Shown piece after piece: positions 38,201 through 46,340 of a stretch of 46,983 nt of DNA. Position 1 is the first letter of the stretch; every line of letters starts with the position of its first letter. Made by a program: the position numbers and the translations under genes. Origin of the DNA: Dyella tabacisoli (GTDB lineage Bacteria > Pseudomonadota > Gammaproteobacteria > Xanthomonadales > Rhodanobacteraceae); assembly GCF_003350925.1 (NCBI RefSeq), contig NZ_KZ857174.1:335276-382258 (forward strand), written 5' to 3'. The notes under the pieces were generated by a model. The model searched no databases. It was not told where the DNA came from and saw only the letters and a list, made by a program, of their open reading frames with translations.

Positions 38201-38623
38201 CGCGTGCGCCCGCTCATCATGGTGGTCGACGATTCCATCACCATGCGCAAAGTCACCGGCCGCATCCTGGAGCGTCACGAGTACGAGGTCAGCACCGCCA
38301 AAGACGGCGTCGATGCGGTTGAGAAACTGCACGACCGCGTCCCCGACCTCATGCTGCTCGATATCGAGATGCCGCGTATGGACGGCTACGAGTTAGCCAC
38401 CCATATGAAGGCCGATCAGCGTCTGCGCAACGTGCCGATCATCATGATTACCTCGCGCAGTGGCGACAAACATCGCCAGCGCGCCTTCGATATCGGCGTC
38501 GATCGCTACCTCGGCAAGCCCTACCAAGAGGCCGAGTTGCTCATGCAGATTACCGAAGTGCTGGAGCAGCGCGCGATGGAGCCTGCGTTTGATGAAAGCA
38601 AGCTCGACGGGGGTGCTGAATGA
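32267..38623 (+). CDS. pilL: Hybrid CheA-like sensor kinase PilL/ChpA
   Basis: A 2118-residue histidine kinase that integrates PilJ signals. Four Hpt-like modules have histidines: His51 (HQVRGTL), His727 (FHTLKGSGRLVGA), His924 (VHTLHGAIAMVEI) and His1365 (LHTLKGGARIAGM). Segments between 160 and 600 are degenerate helical domains without a His motif. A long linker at about 1050-1320 is rich in E, P, V and H and contains a pentapeptide repeat at 1203-1232. The core follows: dimerisation helices (~1505-1650), HATPase with HMLRNAVAHG at ~1684, DDGRGLD and GRGVGMD, a CheW domain (~1780-1940), and a C-terminal receiver with Asp2032 in MLLDIEMPRMDGYE. It is shorter than Pseudomonas ChpA (about 2470). 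It overlaps chpB by 4 bp. Confidence 0.95.
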   Translation: MRLQDHIDFTTLQWVKPELDETLAIAREALESYVDNPGNRDVMRSCAESLHQVRGTLRMVELYGTAMVAEEMETLAIALFEGHVTQREDAYAALMRGLMQLPDYLERLSSGHRDVPVVLLPLLNELRASRGQEPLHESALFSPNLDMPLPDDAPAAMNEGEAERMRGEIAELRLRFQQQLLAWFRGQGAEQQLAGMRNTLNGIAARCYSVPGRRLWWIAAGVLEGLQQGALKNHAAEVRQLIGKVDRNIRQLIEHGEDSLVRGDSDELARKLLYAVAQAKQRTPHMAVLAKTYNLDALLPDANEVEHARGSMSGHNRALLDSVSRALKDDLLRVKEALDLFLRQTDADPAQLSSQGEILERVGDTLGMLALGVPRRVVNEQRRVLEEIAQRLRAADEEVLLDVAGALLYVEASLDDHIESLGADDTSSGDAGPAALPRSEARHILATLMHEATANTGKVKEAIVAYIESGWHHEQLRDVGVLMDEVAGAMRMLSAPRPAELADGIGRFVGNELLGDRRVPTSTQMDHLADALAALEYYLEAAREHRGGLEHILDVAEHSLGRLGYWPPPAARALTFADIAGAPASGMATDMATHPELSESVSLVDGQDPTHLFLGEHEAPTAEAHELTGLRLVDTEHGIPHSAMAQGGENEWIEIEEEIVEQVPVGHVAGSNNASFELTAEGIDDDIREIFLEEMQEEIDSLRSAEQTWLVDPTRQDSLLSIRRSFHTLKGSGRLVGAGLLGEYAWKIENVLNRVLDASIQPHEGVQALVHHAIEALPQLLTALKGGPTPSVPLSAIMETADRIAAGQEGARLEDIAPVAMETVRRTIRRRVPRFDAAADAVPSASLAAIENTPVAAHEADAFAANPDALPVPELPPVDPVLLEILRSEVAQYLQTIRTSTSRDSIHRADGALPVDDGLLRAVHTLHGAIAMVEIPQLTQLLSPLESLLKRLRAVGEPLTAEGVSLLNQSADATEHVMSQFDVAVPHLPNIDGLVARITELRDGQPEPKIAHVVFEPHEHELHEAHVAAAVAPVEAPAQVHDAEPHAEVTPALHVESGHDDHAADHTADKYTAELLAALDAFEQESVTPLASHDGVRDAMAFEPTSTDTHTTDADDFEKIFADLLDEPVAQVEAPAVEAPKAIEPEAIESALIEPAFVEPTVIEPAVVEPAVIEHVAPEHVEPMHLVEHVHADEPVAVQGSVDHISPDHISPDRIDLDHIDLDHTHLDHISLDPLSIIEATPHIDHAIEPVEVPVVEAAAIEHVEEPVLHEAVTFAAIDYNVHDESAFVEPAHAAVEEAPHQPLAEVASSQPHELQPHELIDHDLLEIFIEEAREILDHADGVLAQWRAEPTQMEHAGGLQRDLHTLKGGARIAGMVAMGDLTHAIETLLEKPISHDAAQLGSIYIGDLIPALEAGFDQLHQLVQRVSQGRSLDYPQAMIDRFLAMSGETTVAADTIEPVAAPVVVAEPTRHMALLDLPELLPDTHDEARTSQEQIRVRADLLDTLVNHAGEVAIYRSRLEQQVAGYRFNLVELEQTVARLRSQLRMLEIETEAQIIARFQREHREAGLSVFDPLELDRYSQLQQYSRALAESVSDLVSIQNMLDELTRQAETLLIQQSRVSSELQDGLLRTRMLPFDTMVPNLRRTLRQAAQEQGKSAQLFVEGAHGEMDRNLLDRIKAPFEHMLRNAVAHGIESPAERRKAGKPAEGAVRIRVAREATEVVVRVTDDGRGLDRDAVRKRGIARGLLRADAKPSDDQLLALITQPGFSTASEVTQLAGRGVGMDVVANEIKQLGGSLAIESQAGQGTSFVLRLPFTLAVTQAILVRIGDATFAIPMTSVQGVARISPDELAARLTDAEPTFPYGGEHYGIHDLAELLGVVPGHPGEETQLPLLLTRAGDLRAAIRIDAVIGSREIVVKSVGPQISSVPGILGATIMGDGSVLVILDLAPLVRHGIVRRQQRLGEGLSAVQTPVVDEVRVRPLIMVVDDSITMRKVTGRILERHEYEVSTAKDGVDAVEKLHDRVPDLMLLDIEMPRMDGYELATHMKADQRLRNVPIIMITSRSGDKHRQRAFDIGVDRYLGKPYQEAELLMQITEVLEQRAMEPAFDESKLDGGAE
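35873..35962 (+). repeat. Six 15-nt tandem units inside pilL
   Basis: Six 15-nt units from 35873, 35888, 35903, 35918, 35933 and 35948 encode DHISP, DHISP, DRIDL, DHIDL, DHTHL and DHISL. They lie in the acidic linker before the fourth Hpt domain. The units are all in frame, so copy-number change would keep the reading frame. Confidence 0.85.
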
Positions 38624-40437
38624 GCGATGGGGTATCGAGCCAGCAAGCCACCACCGTCGCCTTGCTGTTTGACGACGTCGAACTAGGCGGCCACCTGCGC
38701 GAGGCCTTGCGCGAGCGCGGTGCGCATATTGTCCACGAAGGTGCGTTATCCGCATTGAGCCGAGACATGTTGCGCAGCGTCGAAGTCGTCGTGGTCAATT
38801 TGGATGACGATGCCGCCGACGAACTCAATCATCTCTACGACCTTATCGACGGCGACCACCCGCGCGTGGTTTTCAACGACGCGCAAGCCACCCGTAGCCT
38901 GAAAGGTTGGGATCGCGCCCGCTGGGCGCGTCACTTGGCGGCCAAGGTGCTCAAGCAAGGCGGCGACCTCGACCCGCCACGCCCGCACGATGCGCCCGGC
39001 TTCGTATCTCCGTCCAGCGTGCCTGTGGCCGAGCCGGCGCAAGCGCCGCTTATGCCAAGTGGTGCAGTGCAAGTCGCTGCTGTAGCCGAGCTCTTCGTAG
39101 CCGAGCCCGCTGCCAATGAGCCCGCTCCAGCCGAGCCGGTCGCGCATGTACATGTCGCCGACGAGCCGCTATCTGTTCACGCGGCGCCAGAGGTTCAGCA
39201 CAGCACGGATGAATCTGAAAGCCTTGCCGCCGAGCTCGAAGCCCTGCTCGCCGCCGACCAGCAGCACGCCGGCGAAGGGCATGAGGACGATTTCGGCAGC
39301 GGCCTCAACTACAACGCCGGTGACGATCAGCTACTGCACGATGGTCATTTCGGCGTAACCCATGCGGCCGAGCCTGAAGACATCAAGCCAGGCTCGATGG
39401 AAGCTGCGCATGCCGACGTGGCTCGCGCCGCACCCGCCGCTACCGTGGCGGCGCGCCCGGCCTTCCAGCTCGATCACCTCAGCCTGGCGCCGCTGGACGA
39501 CGTATTTCCGATCGCCGCTACTTCGATCCCCATGGCCAAGCATGAGTCTGTCCATGGACTGATCGATCTCGACATGACCGATATCGACATTACGGATATC
39601 GAGATGGAGCAAACCGCCAGTTGGTCATTGCTCGATGACGATGCGCCGCTGAGCGACTATGCCCCGAGCAAACCCGCCCCAGGTAAACCGCACGCCACCG
39701 AATTCGGCATCGAGAAACTCAGTGCCGCCGATTATCTCGCGCCTGAAGGCGGCGATGCCGATGGCATGGACATCAAACCTGGTCTGAGCCTGGAGCTGGT
39801 CTCGCTGGAAGATGCCATCGCCCCCCAGCACTACGATCACGAAATGGTGCTCAACGTACTCGACGCAGCCCTCGGCCGCGTATTGGTCATGGGTGCTGCG
39901 GTAGATAGTGTGGATTCCGTGCGTACCTTTCTGGCGGCCTTGCCGGCAAACCTGCGCCTGACCATTCTGCATACCCAGCATTTAGGCGGCCAGACGCCCG
40001 AAGCGCTAACCGCGAAACTGACCCCGCACTCTTCGCTGCCCATCCGGGTCGCCTCGAAAGGCCAGCGCGCCAAAGTCGGCGAAGTACTGGTGGTACCTGC
40101 CAATCAGCAGATCCGCCTGCTGCGCGACGGCCGCATCGAATCGCAAACAATCGAGCCGAGCTCGGCACAAGCACCCTCCATCGATGCCAGCTTCACTATG
40201 GCCGCCAACGTCTTTGGCCGCGATGCCATCGCCATCGTCTTCGCCGGTAACGCCAACGACGCCGTCGCCGGCGCCCAGGCCATCCACGATCGCGGTGGCC
40301 AGGTATGGGTTGAATCCACCCCCGACGAACATTTCGCCGATATGGTGCACGGCGTGCAAGCCGAGCGTCTGGTTCATTTCAGCGGCACACCCCACGAGCT
40401 GGCCGCACGCCTCATTGATCTGGAGAGCCGCCGATGA
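38620..40437 (+). CDS. chpB: ChpB-like protein with degenerate CheB methylesterase domain
   Basis: A 605-residue protein. Residues 1-115 look like a degenerate receiver (VALLFDDVELGGHLREALRERGAHI). Residues about 120-400 are a low-complexity acidic, Ala/Pro-rich linker. The C-terminal ~200 residues align with the CheB methylesterase: VLVMGAAVDSVDS, ILHTQHLGGQ, VASKGQRAKVGEVLVVPANQ and IVFAGNANDAVAGAQAI. In active CheB the first motif is GASTGG with the catalytic Ser. Here the same place is Ala427, while His454 and the later Asp are kept. The enzyme therefore seems inactive and may be structural. It is coupled by 4-bp overlaps with pilL and chpC. Confidence 0.8.
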   Translation: MSDGVSSQQATTVALLFDDVELGGHLREALRERGAHIVHEGALSALSRDMLRSVEVVVVNLDDDAADELNHLYDLIDGDHPRVVFNDAQATRSLKGWDRARWARHLAAKVLKQGGDLDPPRPHDAPGFVSPSSVPVAEPAQAPLMPSGAVQVAAVAELFVAEPAANEPAPAEPVAHVHVADEPLSVHAAPEVQHSTDESESLAAELEALLAADQQHAGEGHEDDFGSGLNYNAGDDQLLHDGHFGVTHAAEPEDIKPGSMEAAHADVARAAPAATVAARPAFQLDHLSLAPLDDVFPIAATSIPMAKHESVHGLIDLDMTDIDITDIEMEQTASWSLLDDDAPLSDYAPSKPAPGKPHATEFGIEKLSAADYLAPEGGDADGMDIKPGLSLELVSLEDAIAPQHYDHEMVLNVLDAALGRVLVMGAAVDSVDSVRTFLAALPANLRLTILHTQHLGGQTPEALTAKLTPHSSLPIRVASKGQRAKVGEVLVVPANQQIRLLRDGRIESQTIEPSSAQAPSIDASFTMAANVFGRDAIAIVFAGNANDAVAGAQAIHDRGGQVWVESTPDEHFADMVHGVQAERLVHFSGTPHELAARLIDLESRR

Positions 40438-40910
40438 GCGAGCAACCGCTGCCGCGTGAAATCCGTTGCGTATTGGTACCCGTCGGCAACCTGCGTCTAC
40501 TGCTACCCAATGCCACCGTTGCCGAAGTCATCACCCTGCCCACTCCCGAGCCGGTAGAGGGCGCACCCGAGTGGCTGCTAGGCCGCATTGCGTGGCGCGG
40601 CTGGCGTGTGCCGCTGCTCTCATTCACCAAGCTTGCGGGTGCGACTGAAGACGACACTGGGTTGAGCATGCGCGTGGCCGTACTCAAAGCACTCGGCGGC
40701 AATCCCAAGCTGCCGTTTATCGCGGTTATCACACAGGGCTTTCCACGCCTGACCACGCTCAATGCCGAGCTCATCATCCCGACGCATGACGGTACGCCGA
40801 TGCCGGCTGGTGTACGCGCCGAAGTGTTGGTGCGTGATGACGTTGCGGTGATTCCGGATCTGGAAGGTATTGAAGAGCAGTTGACCGAGATGTTGGAGTT
40901 GGCGAGCTAA
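40434..40910 (+). CDS. chpC: CheW-like protein ChpC
   Basis: A 158-residue CheW-fold protein. REIRCVLVPVGNLRLLLPNATVAEVITL, PEWLLGRIAWRGWRVPLLSF and VLVRDDVAVIPDLEGIEEQL resemble ChpC, a second coupling protein that in Pseudomonas links further receptors to the kinase. The start overlaps the chpB stop by 4 bp. It is the last gene of the operon; chpD and chpE, found after it in Pseudomonas, are absent. Confidence 0.88.
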   Translation: MSEQPLPREIRCVLVPVGNLRLLLPNATVAEVITLPTPEPVEGAPEWLLGRIAWRGWRVPLLSFTKLAGATEDDTGLSMRVAVLKALGGNPKLPFIAVITQGFPRLTTLNAELIIPTHDGTPMPAGVRAEVLVRDDVAVIPDLEGIEEQLTEMLELAS

Positions 40911-40987
40911 CTCGCTTTTGCTCTTTTATTCCTCATTCTGCTAGCAGGCGGAGGTTGGGAGGGGGGCAATCTTGTAGTAAGCATTCA

Positions 40988-41012
40988 CCCTCCCCAACCC
41001 CGCAGGGGAGGG
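40988..41012. repeat. GC hairpin after chpC
   Basis: Eight-bp arms CCCTCCCC (40988-40995) and GGGGAGGG (41005-41012) surround a 9-nt loop. A longer imperfect pairing also links 40953-40966 with 40988-40999. It belongs to the same GC-hairpin group as 9469 and 26341 and may end the Pil-Chp transcript. Apart from this and the two following repeats, 40911-41464 holds no gene I can support. Confidence 0.55.
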
Positions 41013-41071
41013 AGCATAGCTACGCGCACTGCAATCAAAAAACCCACTTCATTCTTCGGCAACTGTTTGCG

Positions 41072-41151
41072 GTAGGTTGGGCTGAACGAAGTGATGCCCA
41101 ACAACATGGCTTGCGAATTGTTGGGGTTCGCATGCGCTCACCTCAACCTAC
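41072..41151. mobile_element. 80-bp palindromic MITE-like element
   Basis: Terminal inverted repeats GTAGGTTG (41072-41079) and CAACCTAC (41144-41151) enclose a second inverted pair CCCAACAA (41097-41104) and TTGTTGGG (41118-41125). The sequence type GTAGGTTGGG...CCCAACA is, from memory, a widespread non-coding repeat in proteobacteria, probably mobilised in trans. No target-site duplication is obvious. Confidence 0.65.
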
Positions 41152-41381
41152 GATCATCTTCGCGAATTCATCTTCGGCAGGATTTGCGCCGGTAGTAACC
41201 AATGAGCGTGAGCCATGCTGTGCAACCTGTGATGCAGCCCTTGATCGGGCTCCCGGTTGACCTATGATGCGTGCCAGGAACAGGGATGACCTCTATCGAT
41301 CACACCGACGTGTGCTGCCGATATCGCGATATCTCTTATTGGCATCGACTCAACGGACGATTCGTTTTAAAACCACTTTTT

Positions 41382-41418
41382 GATAAGCCGTGCCATGTCT
41401 TGCATGGCACGGCTTATC
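41382..41418. promoter_or_regulatory. Perfect 16-bp hairpin just upstream of the RHS gene
   Basis: Arms GATAAGCCGTGCCATG (41382-41397) and its exact complement (41403-41418) with a five-base loop, TCTTG. It lies 46 bp before the RHS start codon. No T-run follows, so termination is unlikely on this strand; five T precede it, so on the minus strand it could work as an intrinsic terminator. It may be a leader RNA structure or an inserted repeat. Confidence 0.6.
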
Positions 41419-41464
41419 GCGTTGCAAGGCATGTGTACGTAGCTACACGACAGGGGAGTAGGGC

Positions 41465-44400
41465 TTGAGCTTGATGCATTCGATGGTGGCGGCTTTCACG
41501 CCACTTAGGTCCGTTTCAGCTGCGCGAACGATGCACGAGCATTCATGGCAAAGCCCGAGGGACTATCGCCCCCTGTGGCGCCCTATGGCCGCACTGCTGC
41601 TGATCTTCTTATGCCTCAATGTCTGGTCTACACGAGCTGAAGCACAGGCTTGCGTGCAAGACGGTGGCACGGCGGTTTGTACGATGGCCAAGCAGTTGCC
41701 GCCTCGATATACGACGCCGGGTACCCTATCGTCTTGCCAGGGGAATCGTGACGCCGCCCCCGCTCCTTACGACACGTCCTACACGTTCACCAGCGAGGCC
41801 GCTGCGGCCCAATTCATGCTGCACTCGTTAGAGTGCGCATCGAGCCCTTGCGCACCGGGTTCGGTCTATCCGATGAAGCCGTTCATTCCGACCACTTATA
41901 GCGCCATACCAGGGTACAACCCTCAATATGCGTGTCGAGGATCAGGGGGGCTGAGCAATTTCGAGTGCAATGGCTATGCCTATGTGCAGCACTACACCGA
42001 CACCTCGGGCGTTTGCCAATCACAAGTCAACACGGTTGATTACCGCATGGGTAAAGAGGAGCCCATTGTTTGTCCCGTAGGCTACTCTCGGGTCGATGGT
42101 GCTACTGGCGTCTGTAAAAAAGACGCGCCGCAGCCGTGCCCTTGCCTGACCGTGGGCCACCCCATTCAACCCGGCGGTGGCGCCAAACTCTTTGTGGAAA
42201 CCGACTACACGCCGGGTATCGGGCCGCTGACCTTCTCGCGCAACTACAACAGTCACGGTTATGAAGCGCCCGTGGGCGCGGTAAGTATCGCTGCGACAAA
42301 CGGCATCCTGGGGCGGCTATGGCGCACACCGTACGATAGCCACCTGTATGCCATCGCGGGCTCGACCTATGTGACGCATAGCATGGTGAGGGCCGACGGC
42401 AGCACCAAATATTTCCGCCCCGACGGTAGCGAATTTCCGCATTTTGCCGGCACGCCCGTCGAGACCCTTGTCCCTCAGGCGGACGGTTCCTGGACCTTCA
42501 CCTCGGGCACCGATCTGGTCGAGACTTATGACGCTCAAGGGCGTCTAACCTCATTGTGGGATAAGGCGGGTGCGCTACGTACGTTGAGCTACGACAGTAA
42601 CAACCGGCTACAGAGCGTGACTGATGCACGCGGGCGATCCCTGAACTTTACATACCAGATCGCCGACGACCTGACTCAGGTCGTACTGATGACTACCCCA
42701 GCCGGGGAGTCATATGTCTATACGCTGGATCGACTCAGCAATCTGCTGAGTGTGGATTATCCCGGCGGCAAGACGCGGCGTTACGTTTACGAGAATGCAA
42801 ATCTCATTAACGCGATCACTGGCGTGTTTGATGAGAATGGCTCCCGTTATGAAACGGTGACCTACGATGGGGCGGGGCATGCCACCAGCTCTTTTCTGGC
42901 ACCTGATATCGCCAATGGAACGATCGAGTTAAACCGTTTCGGCTATTACTACGATTGGTCGATGGATGTCACTGATCCGCTCGGAAAGACTCGAACATTC
43001 TCGTTCTCGACCATCAATGGGGTTCAAAATCTCACTGCGGTGTCCGCACCGTGCGTTAGCTGCGGTGCCACGATGCAGTCCAAGAACTACGACAGCGCGG
43101 GCTATCCGGCCAATGCGACGGACTTCAACGGCAGCACCACCCTCTATACCTACGACGATACGCGCGGCTTGGAAACGCAGCGCGTTGAAGCCTCAAACGA
43201 TACCGCCACCCCGTCGGCGAAGCGCACGATTCAAACCGCTTGGCATCCGCAATTCCGCCTGCCAAGCGAGCGCCGCACCTTTAATGCCAGCAATACGCTT
43301 ATCACTAAGATGGATTGGGTTTACAACGCGCGGGGTCAGGTCCTGGCGCGCTGCGAGGTCGATCCGGCCATGGCGGGGGCATACACCTGCGCCACCAGCG
43401 GCACCCCACCCACCGGCGTGCGCCGCTGGACGACCACCTATTGCGACACCATCGACAGCACCCAATGCCCCATCGTTGGTTTGGTACTAAGTACGGCGGG
43501 TCCGCGCACCGACGTCAGCGACGTCACGAACTACCGCTATTACCTCAGCACCGACGAATCCGGCTGCGGCACGGCTGGCGGTGCCTGCCATCGCGCTGGC
43601 GACCTCTACCAAGTTACCGAAGCCCTCGGTCAAGTCACCACCACGGTGGCTTACGACAAGAACGGTCGCATACTTCGTCAGCGCGATACCAACGGTGTCA
43701 TCACCGACCTCACATATCACCCGCGTGGCTGGCTGCTCACCCGCACGGTGCGTGCTAATGCTGACGGTTCCGCTTCGGCGCAGGACGCGATGACGCAGAT
43801 GGCCTACGACGGGGTGGGCAACGTCACCAAGGTCACCGACCCCGATGGCGTTTTCACCAGCTACACCTACGACCCCGCCCATCGCCTCACCGACATCACC
43901 GACGCCTTGGGCAACCGCATCCATTACACCCTGGATGCCGCCGGCAATAAAACCAAAGAAGACACCTACGACAGCACCGGCACCGTGCGCCACACGCTGT
44001 CGCGTAGCTATAACACCTTGGGTCAACTCACCGCCGTCGTCGATGCGCTCAATCGCACCGTCTTCAATGCGGGCTACAGCGATAGCTACGACGCCAACGG
44101 TAACCTTGTCCATACCGCTGATGCTTTAGGTGTGCAGCGCAAGCAAGGCTATGACGGGCTGAGTCGTCTGGTCAGCACCCTCGACAACTACAATGGCACC
44201 GATACGGCGACGCAGAATACCTCCAGCGTGTTCGCGTACGACGCGCGTGACAACCTCCAAGGTATCAGCGACCCGGATGGTCTCAATACGACGTATAACT
44301 ATGACGGTCTAAGCAATGCAACAGCACTGCAAAGTCCTGACACCGGCAACACCAGTTACACCTACGATGCAGCCGGTAACCGTATCAGCCAAACTGATGC

Positions 44401-46276
44401 CAAAGGGGTTACAGGAGCCTTCGCCTACGATGCGCTCAGTCGTCTCATCGCGGTTAGTTACGCAGATACTACGCTTAACATTAGCTATAGCTATGACGAG
44501 CCAGACACCGCCACCGGCTGCAGCGGTTCTCGTTCGGTCGGTCATTTGACCCGTGTTGTAGAGGGCGCTGTCAGCACCGTGTTTTGTTACGACGCTCGCG
44601 GCAACCTCACTCAAAAGAGCCAAATCCAGTCCGGGCAAACGGATGCCACGCTTTATACCTACACTTTAGGAAATCGCCTGAGCAGCGTTACTAGCCCCAG
44701 CCACACGGCGACGCAGTACACCCGCGATGCCGTCGGGCGCATCAACGCCGTGACCGTGCTGCCACCTGGTGTCACCGGTGCGCAAGTCGGTAGTGCGGTG
44801 AGCGCTATCAGCTACCTGCCATTCGGTCCCATCGCTGGTTACACCCTGGGCAACGGTCAAGCGATTACCCGCAATTACGACGCCAATTACCAACTCACCG
44901 ACCTCACCAGTCCGGTGCTTAGTCTGCATTTTGCCCGTGATGCGATGGGCAATATCACCGCCCTAGGTAATGTTGCGGGTGCGAACCCCTCCACCGAGAC
45001 CTACCAGTACGATCCTCTGTATCGAGTCACTGCAGTAAATGGCCCGAGCGGCGCGGCCATTGAGGCTTATACCTACAGTAAGACGGGCGATCGCTTGAGT
45101 AAGATCGGTAGCGGCCAGGCTACCGGCGTGTATAGCTATGTGAGCGGTACTCATCGGCTTTCGAGTACGGGCAGTGCAGCACGCGCCTATGATGCCAACG
45201 GCAATACCACAGGTAGCGCCATCGGTGGCGAAACCTTTGGTTTCGGCTATAACGGTCGTAATCGCATGAGTGTGGTTCAGCGCAACGGTCAAACCGTTGG
45301 TACCTATGCTTACAACGCTTTTGGTCAACGCATCAGTAAGATCGCTACCTTGCCGCAAGCCGTCGTACAGCGGTACGTCTACGACGAAAATAGCCATTTG
45401 ATTGGCGAATACGGCAACACCAATCGTGACTACATCTGGCTAAATGATTTGCCGGTAGCGGTAGTCGATATGGCTGGCACCACGAGCGCGATAAATTACG
45501 TGCATGCTGATGATATGGGTACGCCACGTGCGGTGACTGATAGCGCCGGCACCACGCTGTGGCAGTGGTCGTATGCAGGCAACCCGTTTGGTGAGCAGCA
45601 GCCGACCTCTGTCAGTGGCTACGTCTTTAATTTGCGCTTTCCCGGTCAGTATCACGATGCCGAGTCAGGGCTAAAAAACAATCGCTATCGATACTTTGAA
45701 TCGGCAAGAGGCGGATACTCGCAATCTGATCCTGTCGGTCTCGGTGGTGGGTTAAATACTTATACCTATGGCTATGCAAATCCGCTGGGGAATATCGATC
45801 CGTCAGGGTTATGGCCAATAGGTGGCGCCAGAGTGCCATCGGCACATAGCCCACCCCCTGGGCCAGGTGGAAATTACGGACGTGGTGTTCCGAGCTTGCC
45901 GTTGCCTGAAGTTCCTGTGGGTCCAGAGCAAACGCCGGGCGCTTGGCCAAACCTCGTTCGTCCAAGTTTAGATACTGTTCGATGCGTGAAGGCGATGTGC
46001 TTAACTGATCCAATGGCATGTCGTGAAAATCAGCTTACGATGGTAAAACTAAAATTTATTGGGCTTCCTCCTGGGATGTTTCCGACTGCAGCTAATTTCA
46101 AGCGAGATAATCCATTTTGCAAATGCAATCAATGGAAAACTGACGCGCAAATCATGGCATTCGTAACGTCTGATTCAGATGCGGGGCCTGACGCGAGCCC
46201 GTTGGATGCTGCGGAGCTGGCCGCTAGAATGTGGGAGAACAGGGCGAGGGCTGCTGAGGCTGAGCCTGTATTATGA
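41465..46276 (+). CDS. Secreted RHS/YD-repeat protein with variable C-terminal tip
   Basis: A 1603-residue RHS protein. A hydrophobic segment near residues 40-60 (MAALLLIFLCLNVWSTRAEA) looks like a Sec signal peptide after a long N-region. Residues about 60-230 are Cys-rich and unrecognised. HPIQPGGGAKLFVETDYTPGIG begins the DUF6531-like module, followed by at least a dozen YD repeats (such as YDAAGNRISQTDAKG). The RHS core ends YRYFESARGGYSQSDPVGLGGGLNTYTYGYANPLGNIDPSGLW. The roughly 150-residue tip after that is unlike the rest, A+T-richer and with five Cys; I do not recognise its fold. No PAAR domain or vgrG is present. The TTG at 41465 has GGGGAG six bases before it; ATGs at 41474 and 41531 are alternatives. 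Confidence 0.9.
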   Translation: MSLMHSMVAAFTPLRSVSAARTMHEHSWQSPRDYRPLWRPMAALLLIFLCLNVWSTRAEAQACVQDGGTAVCTMAKQLPPRYTTPGTLSSCQGNRDAAPAPYDTSYTFTSEAAAAQFMLHSLECASSPCAPGSVYPMKPFIPTTYSAIPGYNPQYACRGSGGLSNFECNGYAYVQHYTDTSGVCQSQVNTVDYRMGKEEPIVCPVGYSRVDGATGVCKKDAPQPCPCLTVGHPIQPGGGAKLFVETDYTPGIGPLTFSRNYNSHGYEAPVGAVSIAATNGILGRLWRTPYDSHLYAIAGSTYVTHSMVRADGSTKYFRPDGSEFPHFAGTPVETLVPQADGSWTFTSGTDLVETYDAQGRLTSLWDKAGALRTLSYDSNNRLQSVTDARGRSLNFTYQIADDLTQVVLMTTPAGESYVYTLDRLSNLLSVDYPGGKTRRYVYENANLINAITGVFDENGSRYETVTYDGAGHATSSFLAPDIANGTIELNRFGYYYDWSMDVTDPLGKTRTFSFSTINGVQNLTAVSAPCVSCGATMQSKNYDSAGYPANATDFNGSTTLYTYDDTRGLETQRVEASNDTATPSAKRTIQTAWHPQFRLPSERRTFNASNTLITKMDWVYNARGQVLARCEVDPAMAGAYTCATSGTPPTGVRRWTTTYCDTIDSTQCPIVGLVLSTAGPRTDVSDVTNYRYYLSTDESGCGTAGGACHRAGDLYQVTEALGQVTTTVAYDKNGRILRQRDTNGVITDLTYHPRGWLLTRTVRANADGSASAQDAMTQMAYDGVGNVTKVTDPDGVFTSYTYDPAHRLTDITDALGNRIHYTLDAAGNKTKEDTYDSTGTVRHTLSRSYNTLGQLTAVVDALNRTVFNAGYSDSYDANGNLVHTADALGVQRKQGYDGLSRLVSTLDNYNGTDTATQNTSSVFAYDARDNLQGISDPDGLNTTYNYDGLSNATALQSPDTGNTSYTYDAAGNRISQTDAKGVTGAFAYDALSRLIAVSYADTTLNISYSYDEPDTATGCSGSRSVGHLTRVVEGAVSTVFCYDARGNLTQKSQIQSGQTDATLYTYTLGNRLSSVTSPSHTATQYTRDAVGRINAVTVLPPGVTGAQVGSAVSAISYLPFGPIAGYTLGNGQAITRNYDANYQLTDLTSPVLSLHFARDAMGNITALGNVAGANPSTETYQYDPLYRVTAVNGPSGAAIEAYTYSKTGDRLSKIGSGQATGVYSYVSGTHRLSSTGSAARAYDANGNTTGSAIGGETFGFGYNGRNRMSVVQRNGQTVGTYAYNAFGQRISKIATLPQAVVQRYVYDENSHLIGEYGNTNRDYIWLNDLPVAVVDMAGTTSAINYVHADDMGTPRAVTDSAGTTLWQWSYAGNPFGEQQPTSVSGYVFNLRFPGQYHDAESGLKNNRYRYFESARGGYSQSDPVGLGGGLNTYTYGYANPLGNIDPSGLWPIGGARVPSAHSPPPGPGGNYGRGVPSLPLPEVPVGPEQTPGAWPNLVRPSLDTVRCVKAMCLTDPMACRENQLTMVKLKFIGLPPGMFPTAANFKRDNPFCKCNQWKTDAQIMAFVTSDSDAGPDASPLDAAELAARMWENRARAAEAEPVL

Positions 46277-46340
46277 GGGTTTTACGACTTAAATCATTTA
46301 TAGTTCAAGCTCAAAGCTTATTTAAATTTGGAGATTTTTC

